Shown: positions 36,801-47,975 of the stretch, one piece after another
Layout: every line of letters starts with the position of its first letter
How positions within the stretch are numbered: the stretch's first letter is position 1
Program-made: the position numbers and the translations under genes
Assembly (NCBI RefSeq): GCF_041296385.1
Contig: NC_091013.1
Location: forward strand, 32,993,001-33,057,000
DNA from: Aphelocoma coerulescens
Taxonomy: Eukaryota; Chordata; Aves; Passeriformes; Corvidae
DNA length: 64,000 nucleotides
Direction of reading: 5' to 3'
The notes under the pieces: model-generated
Told to the model about the DNA's origin: nothing
What the model saw: only the letters and a program-made list of their open reading frames with translations
Database searches by the model: none

Positions 36801-39032
36801 TTCAACATATATTTTTAAGCACATATTAAAGTTAAGTGGATGGAAAGGACTTTCATGCTAACTGGACTATCCTTATATTTACTCTATATTTCCTTATATT
36901 TTCCTTATATTTCCTCTCTTTACTGTATCCTTAAGTGCCTGTTTTCTTACTGTAAATTTGCATCAGCTACAAATGTTATGGGCTCTCCTAGGAGAGCTGG
37001 AAAATGGGGGCTTCCAGGTGGTGTTCATTCTGTACACAACTGATCAACACTATGACTTGGTGCCATTTAATGATCTTCTGCCTGCAGCAAAGAGGTGTAA
37101 GTTCTTCTGCAATGAGGCATGATTTAGGTAGGGCTTAAGATCCTGTTGGTGTTTAAAGAAAATATTTTGATTTCTTAAACAGTCCTAAATTTCTGGGTTT
37201 TCCAGTGAAAGTAGCTTTGAGATTTAAAAGGCATCTTGCACTGGTATTGTGTCAAGTGCAGGTATAGTTCCGTCTTTGGTGAAATACTTGTATTAATCTT
37301 AGTTTTACTACATACCTTTTGTATAGCTCTATAGATGAGGTATTGAAAATGGCTAGGGATCTCACTTTCTGGTAAAAATTCAGAGGGTTTTTACACAGAA
37401 TCCATGTATATATTACCTGACAAATAGTTTTCGAAGGATGGATTGCCTGCATGTTGTTTGACTACATCTTTTTCAGGACTAGTTTGAAACAAACTGGACA
37501 AAAGAAAGTTACCCGAAACTCGCTCAGACTATAGTCAACATGAGATGAGCCTGCAAAAAGTGTGGCAGCCTCTTGAGCAGAAGGGCTGCTGGGTGGTGGG
37601 AGCTGGTGGAGGAGAATGGGTAATTTGCTTTCGTTTTTTCTTTTTTTTCCGACAAGCTGTAAAGTGACTGTCTCATTTGAAACCTGTGAGTTCCTAATAG
37701 CCCTTTAAAGAGCAGTTTTCTACTCAGGAGCTATGAGAATTTCTTGAACTTTAAACAGAGATACAGTGAGTGATTAAATAATTAGAGGCTTTTCTGATGG
37801 AATATAGGAGAATGCAGATCACGATTTCCTCTAGCCTGGAAAAGAGCTAGGACTTGAGCTCAGGAGTTTACCACTGAATCCTACCCAAACCAGGTATTTA
37901 GTGGTTGTTAACAAGGTTGATTTTGGGCTTTTTTTCCCATTCTGCAGTCATTTCCATGAATATTTTGCACCCCTCTTCAGTGATTGTTGCAGATACTCAG
38001 ATACAAAAGGAACATAACCTATATTTTCTAAATGTAGGATGAGTAACTCCCATTAGAGTGAGCAGAAAACTGGATGAGGAAAGTAACCCAGCTCATATTT
38101 TGAAGGGAGACACTATGATACACTCCAAATAATACCCCATAATCTATTTCCATATAATTTATTAAATATTTTTACTGGGGGGAATGCAAAGGTTAACAAA
38201 AATCTTCGTTTTCCCCTAAATACTCTGATATAGTTAAGCAAGAAGCACTCCTTTAATAAAGAAGATAAAGGCTTAGGTGGAAGTTCAGTGTGATTTGCTT
38301 TAAGGCATATGACATATGGTACGTTCTACATCATGTTAGAAGAATGCAGTTGTTAGAAGTAAGGATCTACAGATTTTTGGCATGTAAATTAAATCCCTGC
38401 TCACTCATTGATTTAAAATTAGTGCATTATGAAATCAGCCTGCAATTTTTAATGTCATTCATGTGAGTGTTCAAAATCTGTTACTCTACAAATGCATTCT
38501 TCTGTTTTCTATAGAATACATTTTGCAGAAATTAGTTTTTATCAATGAACTATTGATTATAGTACTTATCAGTAATGCTGTGTAGAAACTTTTCTATCCA
38601 AGATACTATTGTTTGGCTCTGTATTTTCTTTCAGATAACCAAAACTGACACACCTATCCAATCCATAGCTTAAAGGTAGAGCTTGAAAGTACAAAGTGCA
38701 GTATGAAATATTGCTTCTCTTCTGCTTATTCTTCCAATGGATTCTCTGCAGATCAGTGTTATTTTTCTTATCATCTGTATTTTCCTCAACCCGTTTTCTC
38801 CTCTGAAAAATTGTGTATACTTTTAAAAAGCCTCTGAAGTAAGTATGCTGATATTGTTTTGGGGTTTTTCTTTTCTCTAGAGGACAATTATGTGGTAAAG
38901 TTGCTGTCCCCTTGGCTTGTTCACTTGCCTTGCCTTGCCGTGTCTCACCTATGCACCACCTCTTTTTGTCTTTCTTCACCTATCTTTCCTCCTATTCTTT
39001 TAAGCTCTGGCACAAAGTTTGTACCATGCAAC

Positions 39033-39190
39033 TGCTCTCTCACTCCCTCTAACCCTGCTAGGTGAGGTGGGAAGGAGAATCAGACACTTGTGGGTTGAAA
39101 TAAGAACAGTTTAATAATTGAAATTAAAGTATAATAGACTAACAATAAAAAAAAAAAATAATGAAAAGAAAGAGGGAGAGACTTTTGCTC
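39033..39190 (-). mobile_element. Truncated avian ERVL-type LTR remnant
   Basis: The + strand carries the order ctctcactccctc, a G-rich segment, tgtgggttgaaataagaaca, gtttaataattgaa and then AT-rich runs. This is the layout of common avian ERVL LTRs read in antisense. On the - strand this gives an ATTAAA-type poly(A) signal followed by ACTGTTCTTATTTC and CAACCCAC. The outer TG/CA termini are not intact. The match is from memory of the family and was not aligned. Confidence 0.6.
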
Positions 39191-41527
39191 TTAATAGGGA
39201 AAACCAAAATATTTTCTAGAGTTCTCAGATGATTTTGAATCTTGAATGTGTTTTTCTGATATAATTCAACTATGCAAGCCCGTGGCTCAATTTCAGTTTT
39301 TAATGGATCAGGTGCATGGCAACATGGTCTTTTCTACCCCTATTATTCTGTAATTCTGTTAAGCTAAAAGACTCCAAGAGCCCTGCTAAGAGGATTTGTT
39401 GATTTTCCTGTGGATGTTGGAAGGAAAAGACAGAATGACTTTGTACCTGCATCTCCCATCTTTTGTGTTATAATAAAAAATTCAGTGCTGCCCATTATTC
39501 CCTCTATAGACTGTGGCCATAAAATTTTGCTAGACCTTTTCTTTAGAAAGGAAAAACTGTTGGGAACATTGAAGCTATTCTTATGTCAGGTATGCAGGAG
39601 ACAGTACAATCTTTTTGTGGCCATCCAGTATGGAGGTGTCCCTGCTGACTGAGAGAAGTCATGAATGGAAAAAATGTTGGTTGTTGTCCTAGATGTAATA
39701 CAGGTAATGCTTCATGATGGAGGGAATAAAAGATTTGATATAAAGAAAAGAAAGTGCATTAGTGGGAAAGTTTATCTATTATTGTGGGATTTCTAGATGT
39801 GTCTACAAGCTCAAGGATATTTGGGCTCTTGAAGTCTCAGGCTTTGTGACCAGAAGGAACTTTCTAAACCATGCTCTTGCAAAGATTTTAAAGGTTCAGC
39901 TACTTGGTAGTTCCAGTAGCTGTTCTGCCCTGCTTTGCAGAGCACGGAGTCCTATGTTTGTTAGTAACAGCTGTATATTGACTGGTGGGTCTCTGTTAGT
40001 GGTGAATGCTGACCTGAAAATGCCTGTGCTTTTCATGTTGCTTTCCTACACTGGAAGTGCAATTCCTGCCTGAGATTTTTTTGTCTGGAGGCAGTAATTT
40101 TGCAGCTGAGAGGGAGTATTAAGTATATAATGGCAGCAAACAAAGCTAAATTAGTTAAAGGGGAGGAGAAATCTTTCAACAGTTAGTAACTAAAAGTTTT
40201 GTGGGAAGGGTAGATTGTAGTCCAGACAAATGTACAGGTTTGGATATAACCTGAGAGCCATGCTTGAAGACACTATTTCTTCATGCAGGGCAATAAAAGC
40301 AGAAGTTATCCTCTAATTCACTGAGCTGATTCCATGGTGCTGTAGGAAGCCATGTAAGATAGTCCTTTTCTTGTATTCTTCTTTAATCTTATACCTAAAC
40401 AATTTTTTTCTGCTTCTGTGGATTGAGACCAGAATTTTCAATTTTGGTCATTCAGATGAATGCAGAGATTAACACCTCCTTCTTTTCCTGTACTGGTGAA
40501 GAAGTACATCATACACAGTGTAGAACTAGTATTGCTTTTCTTTGCATTTCTTGTATTGCATGAGAGCATTGAAATCTAGACTTCAGATGCAATGTGCTGG
40601 ATAAAGTAAATGAACAGGGGAAGAGATGATCTGTACACACTAAAAGAAAGGGAAATGGGAATCTGAAGGGAGAATTAGTTACTTTCTGGGGTTTAATTCA
40701 TACAGTCTGCCATTGGCAGAGTGTGGAAATAAAGCCCAGGCACTCTCTGTCTCCCTTGTCTTTCTTAAGAGTTCCTGCTTCAAGCTGCTAACATTACATG
40801 GCTAAATGTAAATTATTTAACATAAAAGCAGTATATAATCAGAATACCATGTGGAAAGAGTGAATGAAGAAGATACTGAAATTCATTACTGATACATATT
40901 ATCAATTAAGGGGTCTGCTCTGTGTTCCTCTGCTTTCTTTCCCTATCTCCATAAAATAAATTAATCTTTACTTCAGTTCTTTCATAATTTCCTACTCTCA
41001 TTTCCCTTGTGAAGTCCTATTTCTGCCTTTCCTTTACCTGTAGCTTGTCCTGTCCCAACTTACACTATTCCCTATCTTTATAACATTTGTCTCTCTTTGC
41101 CAGTAGAACTGTTGCACAGTTGACTACTCTTCCATAACTCATTCTGTACCTGGTTTTGTGCCTTTTTTCTGCTGTAGTTCTGTCATGCTTACCAGTTCTT
41201 TAGTAAATGGGACATTTCTAACACTGTGTACAACAGAACTATAATGAATTTTACCCTTCATATAATCTTTTCCTGATAAATATGATTAATATTAAAGGCC
41301 TACTACTACCCTAATATACAGACCATACTGAAATTCAAAATTTGAGGGTTACTTGTATAAATGTCAACTCTTAAAGTTGTAACAATTTAACACTGCAAAT
41401 GTCAATGTATTCTAAGTAATGGTGTTTTCCTCTGTGTGAAGTACATTATAATCACTGACGGATGAATCATAAAATTTTCAAAGTTCACAGAAGTTAATCA
41501 ATCCAAAGTGTGTATGCTCTTAAAAAC

Positions 41528-41578
41528 CACTGATTTTTTTTTGCTTGGTTTTTTTTGTTTGTTGTTTTTTTTTTTTAA
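41528..41578. repeat. T-rich low-complexity tract
   Basis: About 50 bp of T runs broken by single or double G and C. No associated element is recognised. Confidence 0.8.
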
Positions 41579-42493
41579 GCACAAATAGAGTGGAAATCAA
41601 GGTGGCTCAGTATTAACTAAGAAAATGCCAAAGCAGTCAAAATTAAAATCCAGATTCCAAGTAATTTGGGTGGTAAACCGTTGCTTAAGGTGTATGATAG
41701 TAGATTCTCATCAGTTTAGACATCCTTATGTGGTCATGGAAAAAATACTAGCGGCAGAAGCCTCTCATTCATTATACGTACAAGTACCAAAATCACATGT
41801 GAAAGAGAGCATGGAGGGGGGCCGATTTTGACTCATCAGTGAGCTGGTTGAAAAAGAGTGATGAAATTCAGGTTTGCTGTATTTATCTGCTCAATATCTT
41901 TTTTCTTAAATGAAAATCTTTAAAGTGTGGTTGCACGAACAGGAGCAGTCCTTCCCACAGGCAGAGTTTCTCAGTTTTCAATACTGGGCTGTCCAAGTGG
42001 TAGACCAAATATGGGCAATCTTTAAAAATCATGCTTAAAGCAGAGTGTATATCTAATAATTCCTTTCGATTTGAACCATTTCCTTGTAGTCACAAGAAGA
42101 CTGACTTAAGTCAGCAGAGGTGGACACCTATGTGGTATTCCAGTCTAGCATAAAGGTTGTTGCAGTTGCAGAGTCAGAATTAAAATCTCGTTTGTTATCA
42201 TTTGCCACTCTGTCCATTTTGTTGGACATCTGATTCAATCAGTGCATGAATGTGTTTTTATGTATGCTCTTAGCATGAATTAAATTTGTGTTTTCAATCC
42301 TAAATTGACTAGGAATGTGTGAATCAGCTAAACACGGGCTTATCTTGGATGTGAAAACTGGTAGTTCAGTCCAAATATTTGTTATTTTAAAAAGTTGTTG
42401 GTATTGTTTTGCTTTTTAATTTACCAGAAAAAAAAATTATGTAGCTACTGATAGAAAAAAAGTAGGGAAAAATAATTCTGATTCATGCTTAAA

Positions 42494-43515
42494 ATCATCG
42501 AATAATTTAGGTTGCAAGGGACTTCTGGAAATCTAGTCATCTGATCATCTGGAAATTCAGTCATCTAGCCCAGCCCTCCCCTCAATGCAGGTTCACTTAG
42601 ATCAGATTGCTCAGGGCCTCAGCCAGGGCAGTTTCGAGCATCTGCAAGAATGGAGATTCCAGAGCCTCTCTGGACAGCCCCTTCCAGTTTGTTTGGCCAC
42701 TGCCATGGTTGAAGAAAATGTAATATGTATCTAACTGGAAATTCCTGTGTTCTATCTTATATCCATTGCTTCTTGTCCTGCCTCTGAGAATAGTATATTT
42801 TACATACTCTCCCATTAAGGTAGCTGAGGAGCTCCCTTAGGCTAAATAAATCAAGTTTTCTGATTTTTTTTTCGTATTTCATGTTTTCCAATCTCCTGAT
42901 GATTGTGATGATCCCCTGATAGACTCGCTCCAGTATGTCAATGTCTTTTAGTGAAAACCCCTAAACTGGCACAACACTCTAGAAGTGGCCTCTCAAGGAC
43001 TAAACAGAGGGGAACAATCATGTCCTTCAACCCACTGGAAATACGTTAGTTAATGCAGCTCAGAGTGTGGTTGTCCCTTGTCTGCACAGCAGCATACTGC
43101 TGGTTCATGGTCAACTTGTCCATTAGTCCCCAAGTCCTTTCCTGCAAAGCCATTGTGTGGATTTATTTAATTCCAGCTGAAGAACTTTACATTTGTCTGT
43201 GCTGAGTTTTGTGAGTTTTCTGTCAATTCACTTCTCCAACTTTTCAAGGTTTTTCTGAGTAGCAACCCAGACCTTCAGCATGTTGATTATTCCCAGCAGT
43301 ATGGTGCACAATTTCTGAGAATGCCACATCAATCACTGAGGTCATTAATGAAGATGTGAAAGAATACCAGATTGAATGATTGATCCCTGAGGAATGGCAA
43401 TAGTAACTGGATTCCAGCTCTACTTTGCCCCCATGATGACACCCATGTGAGCCCAGCTAATTTTCCATACACTTTATAGTCTGTTTATTGAGCCTCTACC
43501 CCATCAATTTGGCTG
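42494..43515 (-). mobile_element. Older, longer CR1 LINE 3' fragment
   Basis: Starts with an antisense CR1 terminus (atcgaataatttaggttgca) and continues through about 1 kb of typical antisense CR1 text: ctctggacagccccttccag, gcttcttgtcctgcctctga, ctagaagtggcctctcaa, and gatccctgaggaatgg. It is highly diverged with many frame breaks and has no open ORF2. It is antisense to GABRG3, like the other CR1 copies here. The distal limit is approximate. Confidence 0.87.
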
Positions 43516-46500
43516 TAAGTGTAATATGGGAAAACAATTCATATATTGTTTTTAATCCCATGGTAACTCTTAGAATTCCATTTTCCCCCTCTTCATTTAT
43601 TCACAATGCTATTAATGAGGGTATAACTATTCTTTTAATCTAAGCAATACTGACATTCTTTAGGAAGTGCATAATAGATCAAGGGCACATTTGTAATATG
43701 GACATTGACTATGCTCAGGTGTTGGAGGTCAGGCAAATATGTGATGAATTCTGTGACAAAGTTTTAGCCTAGCAATATAGGATTATTTATTACAGGGTGA
43801 AACTGACCAAGACATGAAAAACAGAGGCCTCATGACTGGTTTCTTTTTTTTGGACTCTGTACAGAAGGACAAAAAATAGATGCATACCTTTTCCTTTCTT
43901 TATATCCACAATAGTGGCTAATTACTGTCATGGAAGGATACATGTTTTAATTGATGTCCTTTAAAAGTTAATTTGATGTTTGGGAAGAAGAGTGGGAAAG
44001 AGCTGCATGACAAACTGTTAAAATCTCTCTAGAGATTATTCAAAATTTTCTCTTCAATGGCCTTCTTATGCAGTAACTGATCCTGATAAGTTGATGTAAC
44101 AAAGATGAAATGTCAACTGTGGAATACCTTTATTGGCTGAACTAATCTACAGATGAAAGAATACTTTTCCATTAGAAAAATACTGGTGCAGCTACCCATG
44201 ATTGCAATATTCTCTCAACCCCAATTGATTTAATTTAGCCATCAGATGAAACAGCAAGAAAGCTTCTTCCCAGCCTTTCTTAGCTATGATTTATCTTCAT
44301 TTGTCTGGCTCAAGGAATGCTGACTATCTAATCCACATGTAGAGACTGCTCTATTTTTAAGTCTGTGTCTCTTTGTGTCCAAGGCAACCGTTTGAAGCCA
44401 AGGAAATCCTAATATCTGCAGAACTTATTTCATGTGTGTATGAGCCCAGCTACAGCAGGCTATCTCTCAGGGTCTGACAGATTATCAACAAAAACCTATA
44501 GCAATGCAGATATCATGAATTTGTCCCCATGGGATTAAAGATAGCCACAGCTGTTGGGGATTTAATAACACTGCAGATGTTTGAACATAGAAGTCTGCTC
44601 CTTCCTTTAGCACTCATTTTTCACTTCCTTAAAAAATAAGTTGTTTTTTATTTCCTGGGGTTTAGCTTTTATTAATAGATTGGGCATATTAATTACAGAG
44701 CTATTCCAGCTTTCACAAAGCGTTATTATGGCTGAGCAAAATGCAAATGTTACATGCATGCATTTTGTCTAATTAAGCAATTCACTGCTTTATTTCTGAT
44801 GTTAACCAGGGCTTTGTGACCATGAAAATATTATCAGCAAAGTGTCCTAAAAGCATATTGAGGACCAGCAGAGTAGGTCAAAATAAAGTCCACAAACTCA
44901 TTGACAAACTCACTAAAAGCATCGGTAAGTACTTTAGCAACCTACAGGTGATTCACAGGCGAGGCAGTCTGGCTATGTGCTTCTCAATTTTTTTCCACTC
45001 TTCATTAAAAAAGAGAAAGTTAAGGTGTGTACTTATGTTAATTAACATTCACAGCAATCCTCCAAAAGATTATAACCTTATTCCTCATGTTTTAGGGGAA
45101 TTTACTCTAGAGGTCTGAAAAGGAGTTTCATGATAGTAGGCTGTTTCATTATAGTTGTTTTATAATAGTAAATCTCTTTTGAGGAAACTGAGTTGTCCTA
45201 GGAAATGAATTCAGTAAACAATTAGAGGAAGGCAAGAGAGAGAAGGATGAGATTATTACTCAGCCTGTTCTGAATTCTTGTTATTTAGCTAGCAATTTAT
45301 TGGAGTTGATTCTTATTTGACTTTATCTTTTGGTTAATGTTTTATTTGTACTTGTACAAAAATGAAATCATTCTGATTTGGAAGTAACTTGCATCCATTT
45401 AGCTTTTACTTTTTTTCATCATTATGAATAGTATAGTCAAGAGAATAGGAAATAACTCAAGAGATTGTAATTGACAGGATTTAAAGTCAAGAGGAAAACA
45501 GCAGTGTGTGATATTACTGTCCTTATACTTCATCTAGTTTCTTGAAGCAGTTTGTCCACAGGTACTTTTGGTTTAGTTTTATATATAAGTGCTAAAAATA
45601 ATGTTTAATGAATTGCTGTCTTATACTCTTTCTTACCAACTCCTAGCATTTTTATTTATCTATATAAATTTGTCCAAATTAGTTGATTTTTGTCTGAATT
45701 TTTGTCACTATATTCTGTTAAACTGTGAAGGTCATTATTTTGTTGAAAATAATCAGAAAGAGAACCCAATATGAGCTTGAAACTGCATTTTGCTTCTTAG
45801 AAGCTCTTAATGGTCCTTGTTCTTTCTGCTCCTCTATTAGCTGAGTCTTCAGCTGAATATAGATATTTTCTTAATGGTACCTCAGTCTCAGAAAGGTTGT
45901 GGCAAGAGGGAGCTAAATGAGGAAGTCCTTGGAGTTTAACTGCCAAATATTAATAGCTTTATAAAGATTCTAGGATCAAGCTAGAAAAAAATAATATATT
46001 TTTTATAACATCAGTTGTGCCATTCAAGCCAACACCAGGCCAGAGTAACAGGGTTTTTTTTAAATAAGGGATGTTTTATAGAGTATTATTCAAGTAAAAA
46101 TGGGTTAATTTGGCAAAATTTTCTCCTATTTCTTTGTCCTACACATGACCATGCTAATTTACCCTTGATAATTCATGGAGCTATAACTCTTGTTACCATG
46201 CAATGACAGAAGAAATTTTTAAAAGACAGTATATTAATTTAAGGGTAGGACCTAATGATGGGGATTTGAGTGTAAAAGAGTAGCATGAAGAGCTGACAAA
46301 GTCTTTCAGACTGTATCTAAAATTCTTGAAACAAGGTGAAAAAGAAGGTTTTAAAACTCACTGGAAATCTGCTGGTATTATTTTAAAGGTATGTTCAGCT
46401 AATGTATGTAGATTTTTCTCAGCTGTATTTAATTTTTGTAGTTTCCATTCCTTGAGTCTGTTCTTGCTTAATGTTACTTTGCTTTTCTTAAAGCAAATTA

Positions 46501-46595
46501 TTTTACAGTTTTGTTATCCATCTTTATGTGGAAAAATTGAACTTGCTTCTTGCATGGCTTTAGAAGAATCTGCAATTCTAACACTATTGCTATGA

Positions 46596-46600
46596 ACTAG
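46596..46600. repeat. Target-site duplication, left copy (ACTAG)
   Basis: Five bases immediately before the LTR terminus TGTC, identical to 47971-47975 immediately after the terminus GACA. Confidence 0.9.
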
Positions 46601-47561
46601 TGTCATAGGTTAGCAAGCATAGTCCCGGAAGGGATATCCTTGCTAAGGGGTGCTTACAGCTTCCTCTGGGACCTGATAGAACCTATCAGCTGGCCAGTTT
46701 GAATATGGACAATTCTTTAAGCCACTTAAAGTTGTGACCGCCTCTGTGATCCACACTTAAGAATAGACAAACTCCCACCTCAGCTCTCTCTCGTTTCCGG
46801 CGCTGGCACAGGTGGCTGCAGGCCCCGTGCAGGGGCCAGCAGGCCCGGCCAGGCCCTGCTTGGGCCAGGCCGGGCCGGGCCACGGCCAGCCTGGAGCCAT
46901 GGGCCTGTTCCAGCCATGGAACCCCCCCCCACTGCCTTGCCGTGGGCAGCCGGAGCGGCTCGGAACCCCCCCCCCCCCTCCACTGCGGCCGAGATTCAGC
47001 AAAGCGGCACCTCTGTCCGGCAGAGGTCAGGTGACCAACTGCGATAAGCCACATTCCAGCTGCAAGGCCGAGGTGAGATTAACCCTTTTATTGCTGTGAA
47101 GAGCTGAAAACGTGAGGGAAGAGAGAGAGGAGATGCTTAAAGCTGAAAGTCTGTTGTGAAGCTATGATATATCAGAGTATCCCGTTGTAATTTCATGAAG
47201 ATATGGGGGGTGGAGTGTTCAACTCATAAGCAGAAGCACCTGCGCTGAGATAGGCAGATGCTGACGCAGCTGTAATTTCATGAGAAGTTTGGACAGAGAG
47301 AGATGAACCAGATGAACCAGATGAGGACTTTTGCTCCAAAGAGGAAAGGAGAAAAACCTCAATTCCTAGAGATGCTTCCAGAGATAGTTTTAAAGATGAA
47401 GATGACCCTTTGCTCCCAGGGAAGGAGAAGGGCCTCTGTTTTTTTTGTTTCTGAACAGCTCAACCTTAAAATTGTACCCCAGAAAACTTTCAAGAGTGGA
47501 CCCTCGAAAGCAGTTGCGGGAAAAGCTGCAAGTCGGGGGAAGGGACTCACATCGCAAGCAG

Positions 47562-47695
47562 AGAGACTCCTCTTCCTGAATGGACTGAACAATATTTGGA
47601 AGTGGGCGGCTGTCTCGTTGTGATACTGTTTTCATAGCATGAGCAAAAAGAGACTTCTCTTTCTAAATGGACTGAACCAGGTTATTATGGAAGTG
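47562..47695 (+). repeat. Internal diverged duplication within the solo LTR
   Basis: The phrase agagactcctcttcctgaat, then ggactgaac and ggaagtgg (about 47562-47605), recurs as agagacttctctttctaaat, ggactgaacc and ggaagtgg (about 47650-47695). It is a roughly 45-bp unit repeated at about 87-bp spacing. Confidence 0.7.
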
Positions 47696-47820
47696 GTAAA
47701 CAGACTGAACATCTTAAGGGTTGTCTTTACATTGTCAGTGGGAGACGGGAGGAAGGTGGGGGGAGGAGGAGAGTTCTAAAGGTGGTATAATTTTTTTTCT
47801 TTTCTTCTTTTAGGTCTGTT

Positions 47821-47826
47821 AATAAA
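47821..47826 (+). terminator. LTR poly(A) signal in sense with GABRG3
   Basis: A canonical AATAAA in the LTR, followed within about 30-60 nt by T- and GT-rich sequence. It marks the R/U5 boundary region of the LTR. In the host gene it lies in intron 3 on the transcribed strand, so it could in principle end some nascent GABRG3 transcripts early. Confidence 0.65.
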
Positions 47827-47970
47827 CTTCTTTATATTCATTCAAGTTGGTGCCTGCTTTGCATTTCTCCTAATTCTTATCTCACAGAAGATAAACAGCA
47901 ATGAGTATTTTAGACCAAACCACTACACTAAATTGGTGTTTCTGCCCGGTTACAAACCCAACCCGCGACA

Positions 47971-47975
47971 ACTAG
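47971..47975. repeat. Target-site duplication, right copy (ACTAG)
   Basis: Matches the left copy exactly, which indicates that both LTR ends and the insertion site are preserved. Confidence 0.9.

Larger units (their letters stand above)
46601..47970 (+). mobile_element. Complete solo LTR of an avian ERVL-like retrovirus (1370 bp)
   Basis: The element starts TGTCATAGGTTAG and ends AACCCGCGACA, giving TG...CA ends and an imperfect terminal inverted repeat (TGTC..xGGTT). It is flanked by a perfect 5-bp direct repeat ACTAG (46596-46600 and 47971-47975), the duplication size typical of ERVL-class integration. An AATAAA signal at 47821-47826 sets the orientation to +, the same as GABRG3. A GC-rich section with two poly-C runs (about 46922-46930 and 46967-46978) lies in the first third. 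No gag, pol or env sequence remains, so it is an LTR left after recombination between two LTRs. Frames inside it (for example - 46686-47054 and + 47303-47623) are not genes. Confidence 0.92.

Noticed and set aside
38569..38979. 136-codon - strand frame in intron 3
   Set aside because: No family similarity, Lys/Arg-rich from AT-rich DNA, no splice or promoter context. Best treated as chance.
46686..47054. Proline/glycine-rich - strand frame, and + frames at 46812-47099 and 47303-47623
   Set aside because: All lie inside the solo LTR, which carries no coding function of its own. They arise from its GC-rich blocks.
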